In this document: in pieces, positions 1 to 10,210 of the stretch
How positions within the stretch are numbered: the first letter of the stretch is position 1
How the letters are laid out: each line of letters begins with the position of its first letter
NCBI RefSeq assembly: GCF_947623445.1
Contig: NC_135248.1
Span: 3,844,977 to 3,908,976, forward strand
DNA length: 64,000 bases
Reading direction: 5' to 3'
Origin: Clavelina lepadiformis
Lineage: Eukaryota; Chordata; Ascidiacea; Aplousobranchia; Clavelinidae
Notes under the pieces: model-generated
What the model saw: only the letters and a program-made list of their open reading frames with translations
The model's database searches: none
Told to the model about the DNA's origin: nothing
Program-made: the position numbers and the translations under genes

Positions 1-453
1 CAGTTAAATGTAGAATGTCACACGCAATATAACATATTGATGTAAACCCCAATGTAATTTTTCAATCGTATTTTGACTTTTTTGTTACTCAGTTCATACA
101 ACATTATAGTAGTATTCAAAAAACTTATCAACACAAAAGCTATAAATTGGTAGCATTTGAAAATACTGTTATATGTGTAGATTGTATGTTGTGTTAGTAG
201 TTCAAACAAATTACATAACTTTAATGTTTCATAAACACGCAGTTCCACTACTCATGTGTTGATTAAGTTATCAATTATATATGTAATAAACCCACTATTG
301 AGATTGCGACAATAAAAATTTGCATCGATTCATGCTGTTGATCATCTGCAACTTTTACCTGAATTGATAAGCATTGATTTGAAAGGCCGTTATCGGACAT
401 TGTGTTCGACTCTAGCAACAGAACAGCTTTGCATCACTCAATCCAGTAAAAGC

Positions 454-457
454 AAAA
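454..457 (-). terminator. Pol III T-run after tRNA-His (representative)
   Basis: On the minus strand, TTTT begins 2 nt after the His discriminator base, and a second TTTT follows at 448-451. This pair of T-runs recurs in nearly every full unit. Unit 29 is an exception: its first run is reduced to three Ts and only the second is complete. There is no T-run of four in the 8-bp spacer between iMet and His. Termination is therefore expected only after the second gene. Confidence 0.8.
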
Positions 458-459
458 TC

Positions 460-531
460 TGCTGTGACCTGGATTCGAATCAGGGTTGCCACGGCCACAA
501 CGTGGAGTACTAACCACTATACGATCACAGC
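460..531 (-). tRNA. tRNA-His-GTG: tRNA-His(GTG), A53 type
   Basis: Unit 1; this copy defines the A53 type. The cloverleaf is that of the reference His, but the last base of the 5' T-stem strand is A rather than G (plus strand cgaatcagg for cgaaccagg). This loses the nearly invariant G53-C61 pair and changes the B box from GGTTCGAATCC to GATTCGAATCC. Reduced TFIIIC binding or folding is an inference from B-box conservation. The anticodon is unchanged. Confidence 0.85.
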
Positions 532-539
532 TGGATAAG

Positions 540-611
540 TAGCAGAGGATGGTTTCGATCCATCGACCTCTGGGTTATGGGCCGAGCACGCTTCCGCTGC
601 GCCACTCTGCT
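540..611 (-). tRNA. tRNA-iMet-CAT: tRNA-iMet(CAT), variant
   Basis: Unit 1. One base of the 5' anticodon stem differs (CTCGG for CTGGG), breaking its middle pair and one of the three G-C pairs that typify initiators. Confidence 0.8.
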
Positions 612-614
612 GAA

Positions 615-621
615 TGAGTCA
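615..621. promoter_or_regulatory. TGAGTCA element just upstream of iMet (representative)
   Basis: A palindromic TGAGTCA (AP-1-like core) lies 3 nt upstream of the iMet 5' end in most full units; a sizeable minority read TGAGTGA. It overlaps the region where Pol III usually starts on tRNA genes, so it may simply be the conserved initiation region. Any transcription-factor role is inference. Confidence 0.35.
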
Positions 622-1141
622 ATACTAGCTTTCTAGTTTACATCAATTTAGCCTTTTATTAAAATTTACCAACTAAGCAACCCAGTTAAATGTAGAGTGT
701 CACACGCAATATAACATATTGATGTAAACCCCAATGTAATTTTTCAATCGTATTTTGACCTTTTTGTTACTCAGTTCATACAACATTATAGTAGTATTCA
801 GAAAACTTATCAACACAAAAGCTATAAATTGGTAGCATTTGAAAATACTGTTATTTGTTGAGATTGTATGTTGTGTTAGTAGTTCAAACAAACTACATAA
901 CTTTAATGTTTCATAAACACGCAGTTCCACTACTCATGTGTTGATTAAGTTATCAATTATATATGTAATAAACCCACTATTGAGATTGCGACAATAAAAA
1001 TTTGCATCGATTCATGCTGTTGATCATCTGCAACTTTTACCTGAATTGATAAGCATTGATTTGAAAGGCCGTTATCGGACATTGTGTTCGACTCTAGCAA
1101 CAGAACAGCTTTGCATCACTCAATCCAGTAAAAGCAAAATC

Positions 1142-1213
1142 TGCTGTGACCTGGATTCGAACCAGGGTTGCCACGGCCACAACGTGGAGTACTAACCACT
1201 ATACGATCACAGC
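1142..1213 (-). tRNA. tRNA-His-GTG: tRNA-His(GTG), reference copy
   Basis: Unit 2; a 72-nt histidine tRNA gene including discriminator A. The acceptor stem GCTGTGA/TCACAGC pairs fully. The anticodon stem CCACG/CGTGG holds the loop TTGTGGC, anticodon GTG. The T-arm CCTGG-TTCGAAT-CCAGG contains an intact B box. There is no intron and no encoded CCA. The base before position 1 is A, so the extra 5' G of mature tRNA-His would have to be added after transcription, as the eukaryotic enzyme Thg1 does. It lies 8 bp downstream of iMet and is followed 2 nt later by TTTT. The gene decodes CAC/CAU. Confidence 0.97.
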
Positions 1214-1221
1214 TGGATAAG

Positions 1222-1293
1222 TAGCAGAGGATGGTTTCGATCCATCGACCTCTGGGTTATGGGCCCAGCACGCTTCCGCTGCGCCACTCTGCT
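1222..1293 (-). tRNA. tRNA-iMet-CAT: tRNA-iMet(CAT), reference copy
   Basis: Unit 2; a 72-nt initiator methionine tRNA gene. The acceptor stem AGCAGAG/CTCTGCT starts with the initiator A-T pair. The anticodon stem CTGGG/CCCAG has three consecutive G-C pairs, and the loop CCCATAA has C33. The T-loop ATCGAAA has A54 and A60 in place of the elongator TTC motif. All these mark an initiator, not an elongator, and the sequence matches the vertebrate initiator as I remember it. It is the upstream gene of the pair. The product would deliver methionine to the start codon via eIF2. Confidence 0.97.
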
Positions 1294-1823
1294 GAATGAG
1301 TCAATATTAGCTTTCTAGTTTACATCAATTTAGCCTTTTATTAAAATTTACCAACTAAGCAACCCAGTTAAATGTAGAGTGTCACACGCAATATAACATA
1401 TTGATGTAAACCCCAGTGTAATTTTTCAATCGTATTTTGACCTTTTTGTTACTCAGTTCATACAACATTATAGTAGTATTCAGAAAACTTATCAACACAA
1501 AAGCTATAAATTGGTAGCATTTGAAAATACTGTTATTTGTTGAGATTGTATGTTGTGTTAGTAGTTCAAACAAACTACATAACTTTAATGTTTCATAAAC
1601 ACGCAGTTCCACTACTCATGTGTTGATTAAGTTATCAATTATATATGTAATAAACCCACTATTGAGATTGCGACAATAAAAATTTGCATCGATTCATGCT
1701 GTTGATCATCTGCAACTTTTACCTGAATTGATAAGCATTGATTTGAAAGGCCGTTATCGGACATTGTGTTCGACTCTAGCAACAGAACAGCTTTGCATCA
1801 CTCAATCCAGTAAAAGCAAAATC

Positions 1824-1895
1824 TGCTGTGACCTGGATTCGAATCAGGGTTGCCACGGCCACAACGTGGAGTACTAACCACTATACGATCACAGC
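1824..1895 (-). tRNA. tRNA-His-GTG: tRNA-His(GTG), A53 type
   Basis: Unit 3, A53 type. Confidence 0.85.
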
Positions 1896-1903
1896 TGGAT
1901 AAG

Positions 1904-1975
1904 TAGCAGAGGATGGTTTCGATCCATCGACCTCTGGGTTATGGGCCCAGCACGCTTCGGCTGCGCCACTCTGCT
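1904..1975 (-). tRNA. tRNA-iMet-CAT: tRNA-iMet(CAT), variant
   Basis: Unit 3. The D-loop GG doublet (tertiary contact with the T-loop, and part of the A box) reads CG. Confidence 0.75.
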
Positions 1976-2505
1976 GAATGAGTCAATATTAGCTTTCTAG
2001 TTTACATCAATTTAGCCTTTTATTAAAATTTACCAACTAAGCAACCCAGTTAAATGTAGAGTGTCACACGCAATATAACATATTGATGTAAACCCCAATG
2101 TAATTTTTCAATCGTATTTTGACCTTTTTGTTACTCAGTTCATACAACATTATAGTAGTATTCAGAAAACTTATCAACACAAAAGCTATAAATTGGTAGC
2201 ATTTGAAAATACTGTTATTTGTGTAGATTGTATGTTGTGTTAGTAGTTCAAACAAACTACATAACATTAATGTTTCATAAACACGCAGTTCCACTACTCA
2301 TGTGTTGATTAAGTTATCAATTATATATGTAATAAACCCACTATTGAGATTGCGACAATAAAAATTTGCATCGATTCATGCTGTTGATCATCTGCAACTT
2401 TTACCTGAATTGATAAGCATTGATTTGAAAGGCCGATATCGGACATTGTGTTCGACTCTAGCAACAGAACAGCTTTGCATCACTCAATCCAGTAAAAGCA
2501 AAATC

Positions 2506-2577
2506 TGCTGTGACCTGGATTCGAACCAGGGTTGCCACGGCCACAACGTGGAGTACTAACCACTATACGATAACAGC
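2506..2577 (-). tRNA. tRNA-His-GTG: tRNA-His(GTG), variant
   Basis: Unit 4. G53 intact; acceptor-stem base 6 is T instead of G, giving a mismatch. Confidence 0.8.
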
Positions 2578-2585
2578 TGGATAAT

Positions 2586-2657
2586 TAGCAGAAGTTGGTT
2601 ACGATCCATCGACCTCTGGGTTATGGGCCCAGCACGCTTCCGCTGCGCCACTCTGCT
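2586..2657 (-). tRNA. tRNA-iMet-CAT: tRNA-iMet(CAT), multiply changed
   Basis: Unit 4. Three changes in the 3' half: an acceptor G-C pair becomes G-U, a T-stem pair is broken, and the T-loop reads ATCGTAA, losing the invariant A58. Likely impaired; the same haplotype is in unit 5. Confidence 0.6.
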
Positions 2658-3189
2658 GAATGAGTCAATATTAGCTTTCTAGTTTACATCAATTTAGCCT
2701 TTTATTAAAATTTACCAACTAAGCAACCCAGTTAAATGTAGAGTGTCACACGCAATATAACATATTGATGTAAACCCCAATGTAACTTTTCAATCGTATT
2801 TTGACCTTTTTGTTACTCAGTTCATACAACATTATAGTAGTATTCAGAAAACTTATCAACACAAAAGCTATAAATTGGTAGCATTTGAAAATACTGTTAT
2901 TTGTGTAGATTGTATGTTGTGTTAGTAGTTCAAACAAACTACATAACTTTAATGTTTCATAAACACGCAGTTCCACTATACTCATGTTTTGATTAAATTA
3001 TCAATTATATATGTAATAAACCCATTCTTGAAATTGCGGCAATAAAAATTTGCATCGATTCATGCTGTTGATCATCTGCAACTTTTACCTGAATTGATAA
3101 GCATTGATTTGAAAGGCCGTTATCGGACATTGTGTTCGACTCTAGCAACAGAACAGCTTTGCATCACTCAATCCAGTAAAAGCAAAATC

Positions 3190-3261
3190 TGCTGTGACCT
3201 GGATTCGAACCAGGGTTGCCACGGCCACAACGTGGAGTACTAACCACTATACGATCACAGC
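3190..3261 (-). tRNA. tRNA-His-GTG: tRNA-His(GTG)
   Basis: Unit 5, reference type. Confidence 0.96.
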
Positions 3262-3269
3262 TGGATAAT

Positions 3270-3341
3270 TAGCAGAAGTTGGTTACGATCCATCGACCTC
3301 TGGGTTATGGGCCCAGCACGCTTCCGCTGCGCCACTCTGCT
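3270..3341 (-). tRNA. tRNA-iMet-CAT: tRNA-iMet(CAT), multiply changed
   Basis: Unit 5; same three-change T-arm haplotype as unit 4. Confidence 0.6.
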
Positions 3342-3880
3342 GAATGAGTGAACATTAGCTTTCTAGTTTACATCAATTTTACCCTTTTTTAAAATTTACC
3401 AACTAAGCAACCCAGTTAAATGTAGAATGTTACACGCAATATAACATATTTTATGTAAACCCCAATGTAATTTTTCAATCGTATTTTGACCTTTTTGTTA
3501 CTCAGTTTATACAACATTATAGTAGTGTTCAGAAAACTTATCAACACAAAAGCTATAAATTGGTAGCATTTGAAAATACTGTTATTTGTTGAGATTGTAT
3601 GTTGTGTTAGTAGTTCAAACAAACTACATAAATACATAACTTTAATGTTTTATAAACACGCAGTTCCACTACTCATGTTTTGATGAAATTATCAATTATA
3701 TATGTAATAAACCCATTATTGAAATTGCGACAATAAAAATTTGCATCGATTCATGCTGTTGATCATCTGCAACTTTTACCTGAATTGATAAGCATTGATT
3801 TGAAAGGCCGATATCGGACATTGTGTTCGACTCTAGCAACAGAACAGCTTTGCATCACTCAATCCAGTAAAAGCAAAATC

Positions 3881-3952
3881 TGCTGTGACCTGGATTCGAA
3901 CCAGGGTTGCCACGGCCACAACGTGGAGTACTAACCACTATACGATCACAGC
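3881..3952 (-). tRNA. tRNA-His-GTG: tRNA-His(GTG)
   Basis: Unit 6, reference type. Confidence 0.96.
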
Positions 3953-3960
3953 TGGATAAG

Positions 3961-4032
3961 TAGCAGAGGATGGTTTCGATCCATCGACCTCTGGGTTATG
4001 GGCCCAGCACGCTTCCGCTGCGCCACTCTGCT
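3961..4032 (-). tRNA. tRNA-iMet-CAT: tRNA-iMet(CAT)
   Basis: Unit 6, reference type. Confidence 0.96.
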
Positions 4033-4564
4033 GAATGAGTCAATATTAGCTTTCTAGTTTCCATCAATTTAGCCTTTTATTAAAATTTACCAACCAAGCA
4101 ACCCAGTTAAATGTAGAGTGTCACACGCAATATAACATATTGATGTAAACCCCAATGTAATTTTTCAATCGTATTTTGACCTTTTTGTTACTCAGTTCAT
4201 ACAACATTATAGTAGTATTCAGAAAACTTATCAACACAAAAGCTATAAATTGGTAGCATTTGAAAATACTGTTATTTGTGTAGATTGTATGTTGTGTTAG
4301 TAGTTCAAACAAACTACATAACTTTAATGTTTCATAAACACGCAGTTCCACTATACTCATGTTTTGATTAAATTATCAATTATATATGTAATAAACCCAT
4401 TCTTGAAATTGCGGCAATAAAAATTTGCATCGATTCATGCTGTTGATCATCTGCAACTTTTACCTGAATTGATAAGCATTGATTTGAAAGGCCGTTATCG
4501 GACATTGTGTTCGACTCTAGCAACAGAACAGCTTTGCATCACTCAATCCAGTAAAAGCAAAATC

Positions 4565-4636
4565 TGCAGTGACCTGGATTCGAATCAGGGTTGCCACGGC
4601 CACAACGTGGAGTACTAACCACTATACGATCACAGC
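4565..4636 (-). tRNA. tRNA-His-GTG: tRNA-His(GTG), A53 plus acceptor mismatch
   Basis: Unit 7. A53 type, and the 3' acceptor strand reads TCACTGC, giving a T-T mismatch at the third pair. This double variant also marks units 9, 11 and 13. Confidence 0.75.
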
Positions 4637-4644
4637 TGGATAAG

Positions 4645-4716
4645 TAGCAGAGGATGGTTTCGATCCATCGACCTCTGGGTTATGGGCCCAGCACGCTTCC
4701 GCTGCGCCACTCTGCT
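4645..4716 (-). tRNA. tRNA-iMet-CAT: tRNA-iMet(CAT)
   Basis: Unit 7, reference type. Confidence 0.96.
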
Positions 4717-5255
4717 GAATGAGTGAACATTAGCTTTCTAGTTTACATCAATTTTACCCTTTTTTAAAATTTACCAACTAAGCAACCCAGTTAAATGTAG
4801 AATGTTACACGCAATATAACATATTTTATGTAAACCCCAATGTAATTTTTCAATCGTATTTTGACCTTTTTGTTACTCAGTTTATACAGCATTATAGTAG
4901 TATTCAGAAAACTTATCAACACAAAAGCTATAAATTGGTAGCATTTGAAAATACTGTTATTTGTTGAGATTGTATGTTGTGTTAGTAGTTCAAACAAACT
5001 ACATAAATACATAACTTTAATGTTTTATAAACACGCAGTTCCACTACTCATGTTTTGATGAAATTATCAATTATATATGTAATAAACCCATTATTGAAAT
5101 TGCGACAATAAAAATTTGCATCGATTCATGCTGTTGATCATCTGCAACTTTTACCTGAATTGATAAGCATTGATTTGAAAGGCCGATATCGGACATTGTG
5201 TTCGACTCTAGCAACAGAACAGCTTTGCATCACTCAATCCAGTAAAAGCAAAATC

Positions 5256-5327
5256 TGCTGTGACCTGGATTCGAAGCAGGGTTGCCACGGCCACAACGTG
5301 GAGTACTAACCACTATACGATCACAGC
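5256..5327 (-). tRNA. tRNA-His-GTG: tRNA-His(GTG), C53 variant
   Basis: Unit 8. Position 53 is C, the only such copy; it breaks the same B-box pair as A53. Confidence 0.8.
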
Positions 5328-5335
5328 TGGATAAG

Positions 5336-5407
5336 TAGCAGAGGATGGTTTCGATCCATCGACCTCTGGGTTATGGGCCCAGCACGCTTCCGCTGCGCCA
5401 CTCTGCT
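5336..5407 (-). tRNA. tRNA-iMet-CAT: tRNA-iMet(CAT)
   Basis: Unit 8, reference type. Confidence 0.96.
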
Positions 5408-5939
5408 GAATGAGTCAATATTAGCTTTCTAGTTTCCATCAATTTAGCCTTTTATTAAAATTTACCAACTAAGCAACCCAGTTAAATGTAGAGTGTCACA
5501 CGCAATATAACATATTGATGTAAACCCCAATGTAATTTTTCAATCGTATTTTGACCTTTTTGTTACTCAGTTCATACAACATTATAGTAGTATTCAGAAA
5601 ACTTATCAACACAAAAGCTATAAATTGGTAGCATTTGAAAATACTGTTATTTGTGTAGATTGTATGTTGTGTTAGTAGTTCAAACAAACTACATAACTTT
5701 AATGTTTCATAAACACGCAGTTCCACTATACTCATGTTTTGATTAAATTATCAATTATATATGTAATAAACCCATTCTTGAAATTGCGGCAATAAAAATT
5801 TGCATCGATTCATGCTGTTGATCATCTGCAACTTTTACCTGAATTGATAAGCATTGATTTGAAAGGCCGTTATCGGACATTGTGTTCGACTCTAGCAACA
5901 GAACAGCTTTGCATCACTCAATCCAGTAAAAGCAAAATC

Positions 5940-6011
5940 TGCAGTGACCTGGATTCGAATCAGGGTTGCCACGGCCACAACGTGGAGTACTAACCACTAT
6001 ACGATCACAGC
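5940..6011 (-). tRNA. tRNA-His-GTG: tRNA-His(GTG), A53 plus acceptor mismatch
   Basis: Unit 9; same double variant as unit 7. Confidence 0.75.
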
Positions 6012-6019
6012 TGGATAAG

Positions 6020-6091
6020 TAGCAGAGGATGGTTTCGATCCATCGACCTCTGGGTTATGGGCCCAGCACGCTTCCGCTGCGCCACTCTGCT
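6020..6091 (-). tRNA. tRNA-iMet-CAT: tRNA-iMet(CAT)
   Basis: Unit 9, reference type. Confidence 0.96.
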
Positions 6092-6630
6092 GAATGAGTG
6101 AACATTAGCTTTCTAGTTTACATCAATTTTACCCTTTTTTAAAATTTACCAACTAAGCAACCCAGTTAAATGTAGAATGTTACACGCAATATAACATATT
6201 TTATGTAAACCCCAATGTAATTTTTCAATCGTATTTTGACCTTTTTGTTACTCAGTTTATACAGCATTATAGTAGTATTCAGAAAACTTATCAACACAAA
6301 AGCTATAAATTGGTAGCATTTGAAAATACTGTTATTTGTTGAGATTGTATGTTGTGTTAGTAGTTCAAACAAACTACATAAATACATAACTTTAATGTTT
6401 TATAAACACGCAGTTCCACTACTCATGTTTTGATGAAATTATCAATTATATATGTAATAAACCCATTATTGAAATTGCGACAATAAAAATTTGCATCGAT
6501 TCATGCTGTTGATCATCTGCAACTTTTACCTGAATTGATAAGCATTGATTTGAAAGGCCGATATCGGACATTGTGTTCGACTCTAGCAACAGAACAGCTT
6601 TGCATCACTCAATCCAGTAAAAGCAAAATC

Positions 6631-6702
6631 TGCTGTGACCTGGATTCGAACCAGGGTTGCCACGGCCACAACGTGGAGTACTAACCACTATACGATCACA
6701 GC
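6631..6702 (-). tRNA. tRNA-His-GTG: tRNA-His(GTG)
   Basis: Unit 10, reference type. Confidence 0.96.
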
Positions 6703-6710
6703 TGGATAAG

Positions 6711-6782
6711 TAGCAGAGGATGGTTTCGATCCATCGACCTCTGGGTTATGGGCCCAGCACGCTTCCGCTGCGCCACTCTGCT
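6711..6782 (-). tRNA. tRNA-iMet-CAT: tRNA-iMet(CAT)
   Basis: Unit 10, reference type. Confidence 0.96.
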
Positions 6783-7312
6783 GAATGAGTCAATATTAGC
6801 TTTCTAGTTTCCATCAATTTAGCCTTTTATTAAAATTTACCAACCAAGCAACCCAGTTAAATGTAGAGTGTCACACGCAATATAACATATTGATGTAAAC
6901 CCCAATGTAATTTTTCAATCGTATTTTGACTTTTTTGTTACTCAGTTCATACAACATTATAGTAGTATTCAAAAAACTTATCAACACAAAAGCTATAAAT
7001 TGGTAGCATTTGAAAATACTGTTATTTGTGTAGATTGTATGTTGTGTTAGTAGTTCAAACAAATTACATAACTTTAATGTTTCATAAACACGCAGTTCCA
7101 CTACTCATGTTTTGATTAAGTTATCAATTATATATGTAATAAACCCACTATTGAGATTGCGACAATAAAAATTTGCATCGATTCATGCTGTTGATCATCT
7201 GCAACTTTTACCTGAATTGATAAGCATTGATTTGAAAGGCCATTATCGGACATTGTGTTCGACTCTAGCAACAGAACAGCTTTGCATCACTCAATCCAGT
7301 AAAAGCAAAATC

Positions 7313-7384
7313 TGCAGTGACCTGGATTCGAATCAGGGTTGCCACGGCCACAACGTGGAGTACTAACCACTATACGATCACAGC
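7313..7384 (-). tRNA. tRNA-His-GTG: tRNA-His(GTG), A53 plus acceptor mismatch
   Basis: Unit 11; same double variant as unit 7. Confidence 0.75.
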
Positions 7385-7392
7385 TGGATAAG

Positions 7393-7464
7393 TAGCAGAG
7401 GATGGTTTCGATCCATCGACCTCTGGGTTATGGGCCCAGCACGCTTCCGCTGCGCCACTCTGCT
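7393..7464 (-). tRNA. tRNA-iMet-CAT: tRNA-iMet(CAT)
   Basis: Unit 11, reference type. Confidence 0.96.
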
Positions 7465-8003
7465 GAATGAGTGAACATTAGCTTTCTAGTTTACATCAAT
7501 TTTACCCTTTTTTAAAATTTACCAACTAAGCAACCCAGTTAAATGTAGAATGTTACACGCAATATAACATATTTTATGTAAACCCCAATGTAATTTTTCA
7601 ATCGTATTTTGACCTTTTTGTTACTCAGTTTATATAGCATTATAGTAGTATTCAGAAAACTTATCAACACAAAAGCTATAAATTGGTAGCATTTGAAAAT
7701 ACTGTTATTTGTTGAGATTGTATGTTGTGTTAGTAGTTCAAACAAACTACATAAATACATAACTTTAATGTTTTATAAACACGCAGTTCCACTACTCATG
7801 TTTTGATGAAATTATCAATTATATATGTAATAAACCCATTATTGAAATTGCGACAATAAAAATTTGCATCGATTCATGCTGTTGATCATCTGCAACTTTT
7901 ACCTGAATTGATAAGCATTGATTTGAAAGGCCGATATCGGACATTGTGTTCGACTCTAGCAACAGAACAGCTTTGCATCACTCAATCCAGTAAAAGCAAA
8001 ATC

Positions 8004-8075
8004 TGCTGTGACCTGGATTCGAACCAGGGTTGCCACGGCCACAACGTGGAGTACTAACCACTATACGATCACAGC
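8004..8075 (-). tRNA. tRNA-His-GTG: tRNA-His(GTG)
   Basis: Unit 12, reference type. Confidence 0.96.
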
Positions 8076-8083
8076 TGGATAAG

Positions 8084-8155
8084 TAGCAGAGGATGGTTTC
8101 GATCCATCGACCTCTGGGTTATGGGCCCAGCACGCTTCCGCTGCGCCACTCTGCT
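8084..8155 (-). tRNA. tRNA-iMet-CAT: tRNA-iMet(CAT)
   Basis: Unit 12, reference type. Confidence 0.96.
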
Positions 8156-8685
8156 GAATGAGTCAATATTAGCTTTCTAGTTTCCATCAATTTAGCCTTT
8201 TATTAAAATTTACCAACCAAGCAACCCAGTTAAATGTAGAGTGTCACACGCAATATAACATATTGATGTAAACCCCAATGTAATTTTTCAATCGTATTTT
8301 GACTTTTTTGTTACTCAGTTCATACAACATTATAGTAGTATTCAAAAAACTTATCAACACAAAAGCTATAAATTGGTAGCATTTGAAAATACTGTTATTT
8401 GTGTAGATTGTATGTTGTGTTAGTAGTTCAAACAAATTACATAACTTTAATGTTTCATAAACACGCAGTTCCACTACTCATGTTTTGATGAAATTATCAA
8501 TTATATATGTAATAAACCCATTATTGAAATTGCGACAATAAAAATTTGCATCGATTCATGCTGTTGATCATCTGCAACTTTTACCTGAATTGATAAGCAT
8601 TGATTTGAAAGGCCATTATCGGACATTGTGTTCGACTCTAGCAACAGAACAGCTTTGCATCACTCAATCCAGTAAAAGCAAAATC

Positions 8686-8757
8686 TGCAGTGACCTGGAT
8701 TCGAATCAGGGTTGCCACGGCCACAACGTGGAGTACTAACCACTATACGATCACAGC
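8686..8757 (-). tRNA. tRNA-His-GTG: tRNA-His(GTG), A53 plus acceptor mismatch
   Basis: Unit 13; same double variant as unit 7. Confidence 0.75.
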
Positions 8758-8765
8758 TGGATAAG

Positions 8766-8837
8766 TAGCAGAGGATGGTTTCGATCCATCGACCTCTGGG
8801 TTATGGGCCCAGCACGCTTCCTCTGCGCCACTCTGCT
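8766..8837 (-). tRNA. tRNA-iMet-CAT: tRNA-iMet(CAT), variant
   Basis: Unit 13. One D-loop base is changed (GCAGAGG for GCAGCGG); stems are intact. Confidence 0.88.
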
Positions 8838-9375
8838 GAATGAGTGAACATTAGCTTTCTAGTTTACATCAATTTTACCCTTTTTTAAAATTTACCAACT
8901 AAGCAACCCAGTTAAATGTAGAATGTTACACGCAATATAACATATTGATGTAAACCCCAATGTAATTTTTCAATCGTATTTTGACCTTTTTGTTACTCAG
9001 TTTATATAGCATTATAGTAGTATTCAGAAAACTTATCAACACAAAAGCTATAAATTGGTAGCATTTGAAAATACTGTTATTTGTTGAGATTGTATGTTGT
9101 GTTAGTAGTTCAAACAAACTACATAAATACATAACTTTAATGTTTCATAAACACGCAGTTCCACTACTCATGTTTTGATGAAATTATCAATTATATATGT
9201 AATAAACCCATTATTGAAATTGCGACAATAAAAATTTGCATCGATTCATGCTGTTGATCATCTGCAACTTTTACCTGAATTGATAAGCATTGATTTGAAA
9301 GGCCGATATCGGACATTGTGTTCGACTCTAGCAACAGAACAGCTTTGCATCACTCAATCCAGTAAAAGCAAAATC

Positions 9376-9447
9376 TGCTGTGACCTGGATTCGAACCAGG
9401 GTTGCCACGGCCACAACGTGGAGTACTAACCACTATACGATCACAGC
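9376..9447 (-). tRNA. tRNA-His-GTG: tRNA-His(GTG)
   Basis: Unit 14, reference type. Confidence 0.96.
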
Positions 9448-9455
9448 TGGATAAG

Positions 9456-9527
9456 TAGCAGAGGATGGTTTCGATCCATCGACCTCTGGGTTATGGGCCC
9501 AGCACGCTTCCGCTGCGCCACTCTGCT
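9456..9527 (-). tRNA. tRNA-iMet-CAT: tRNA-iMet(CAT)
   Basis: Unit 14, reference type. Confidence 0.96.
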
Positions 9528-10058
9528 GAATGAGTCAATATTAGCTTTCTAGTTTCCATCAATTTAGCTATTTATTAAAATTTACCAACCAAGCAACCCA
9601 GTTAAATGTAGAGTGTCACACGCAATATAACATATTGATGTAAACCCCAATGTAATTTTTCAATCGTATTTTGACTTTTTTGTTACTCAGTTCATACAAC
9701 ATTATAGTAGTATTCAAAAAACTTATCAACACAAAAGCTATAAATTGGTAGCATTTGAAAATACTGTTATTTGTGTAGATTGTATGTTGTGTTAGTAGTT
9801 CAAACAAATTACATAACTTTAATGTTTCATAAACACGCAGTTCCACTACTCATGTTTTTGATTAAGTTATCAATTATATATGTAATAAACCCACTATTGA
9901 GATTGCGACAATAAAAATTTGCATCGATTCATGCTGTTGATCATCTGCAACTTTTACCTGAATTGATAAGCATTGATTTGAAAGGCCGTTATCGGACATT
10001 GTGTTCGACTCTAGCAACAGAACAGCTTTGCATCACTCAATCCAGTAAAAGCAAAATC

Positions 10059-10130
10059 TGCTGTGACCTGGATTCGAATCAGGGTTGCCACGGCCACAAC
10101 GTGGAGTACTAACCACTGTACGATCACAGC
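10059..10130 (-). tRNA. tRNA-His-GTG: tRNA-His(GTG), A53 type
   Basis: Unit 15, A53 type with one additional T-to-C change in the D-arm. Confidence 0.8.
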
Positions 10131-10138
10131 TGGATAAG

Positions 10139-10210
10139 TAGCAGAGGATGGTTTCGATCCATCGGCCTCTGGATTATGGGCCCAGCACGCTTCCGCTGCG
10201 CCACTCTGCT
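10139..10210 (-). tRNA. tRNA-iMet-CAT: tRNA-iMet(CAT), wobble variant
   Basis: Unit 15. The anticodon-stem pair next to the loop becomes G-U (TCCAG for CCCAG), and the variable loop reads AGGCC. Stems remain compatible. The haplotype is shared with units 17, 18, 21 and 23. Confidence 0.88.

Larger units (their letters stand above)
683..1364 (-). repeat. Representative full array unit (unit 2)
   Basis: Anatomy along the plus strand: about 459 bp of AT-rich spacer, then tRNA-His (1142-1213), an 8-bp spacer, tRNA-iMet (1222-1293), and about 70 bp of 5' flank ahead of iMet. Transcription is leftward, so iMet is the promoter-proximal gene. The long spacer lies downstream of His and upstream of the next unit's iMet. 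In it I see no other RNA gene, no convincing protein gene and no internal repeat. Spacer variants include a 6-7 bp aaatac insertion near the unit middle, ctatactc versus ctactc, and cttttattaaa versus ccttttttaaa near the unit end. These variants define the unit subtypes. Confidence 0.95.
3413..8908. repeat. Dimeric higher-order repeat, ~1375 bp x 4
   Basis: Units 6-13 alternate between 690/691-bp and 682/684-bp forms. In three of the four dimers (8/9, 10/11, 12/13) the first His is otherwise unlike the second; all second-unit His copies (7, 9, 11, 13) carry the same acceptor change plus A53. Dimer starts: 3413, 4788, 6163, 7536. Confidence 0.85.

Noticed and set aside
700-930. A 61-81 codon minus-strand open frame that recurs in almost every unit spacer
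   Set aside because: Its conservation follows from the tandem repeat itself. Its start shifts between units (different upstream in-frame starts, different N-termini), spacer indels not divisible by three alter its ends, and some units lack it. The composition is that of AT-rich spacer. I do not call it a gene.
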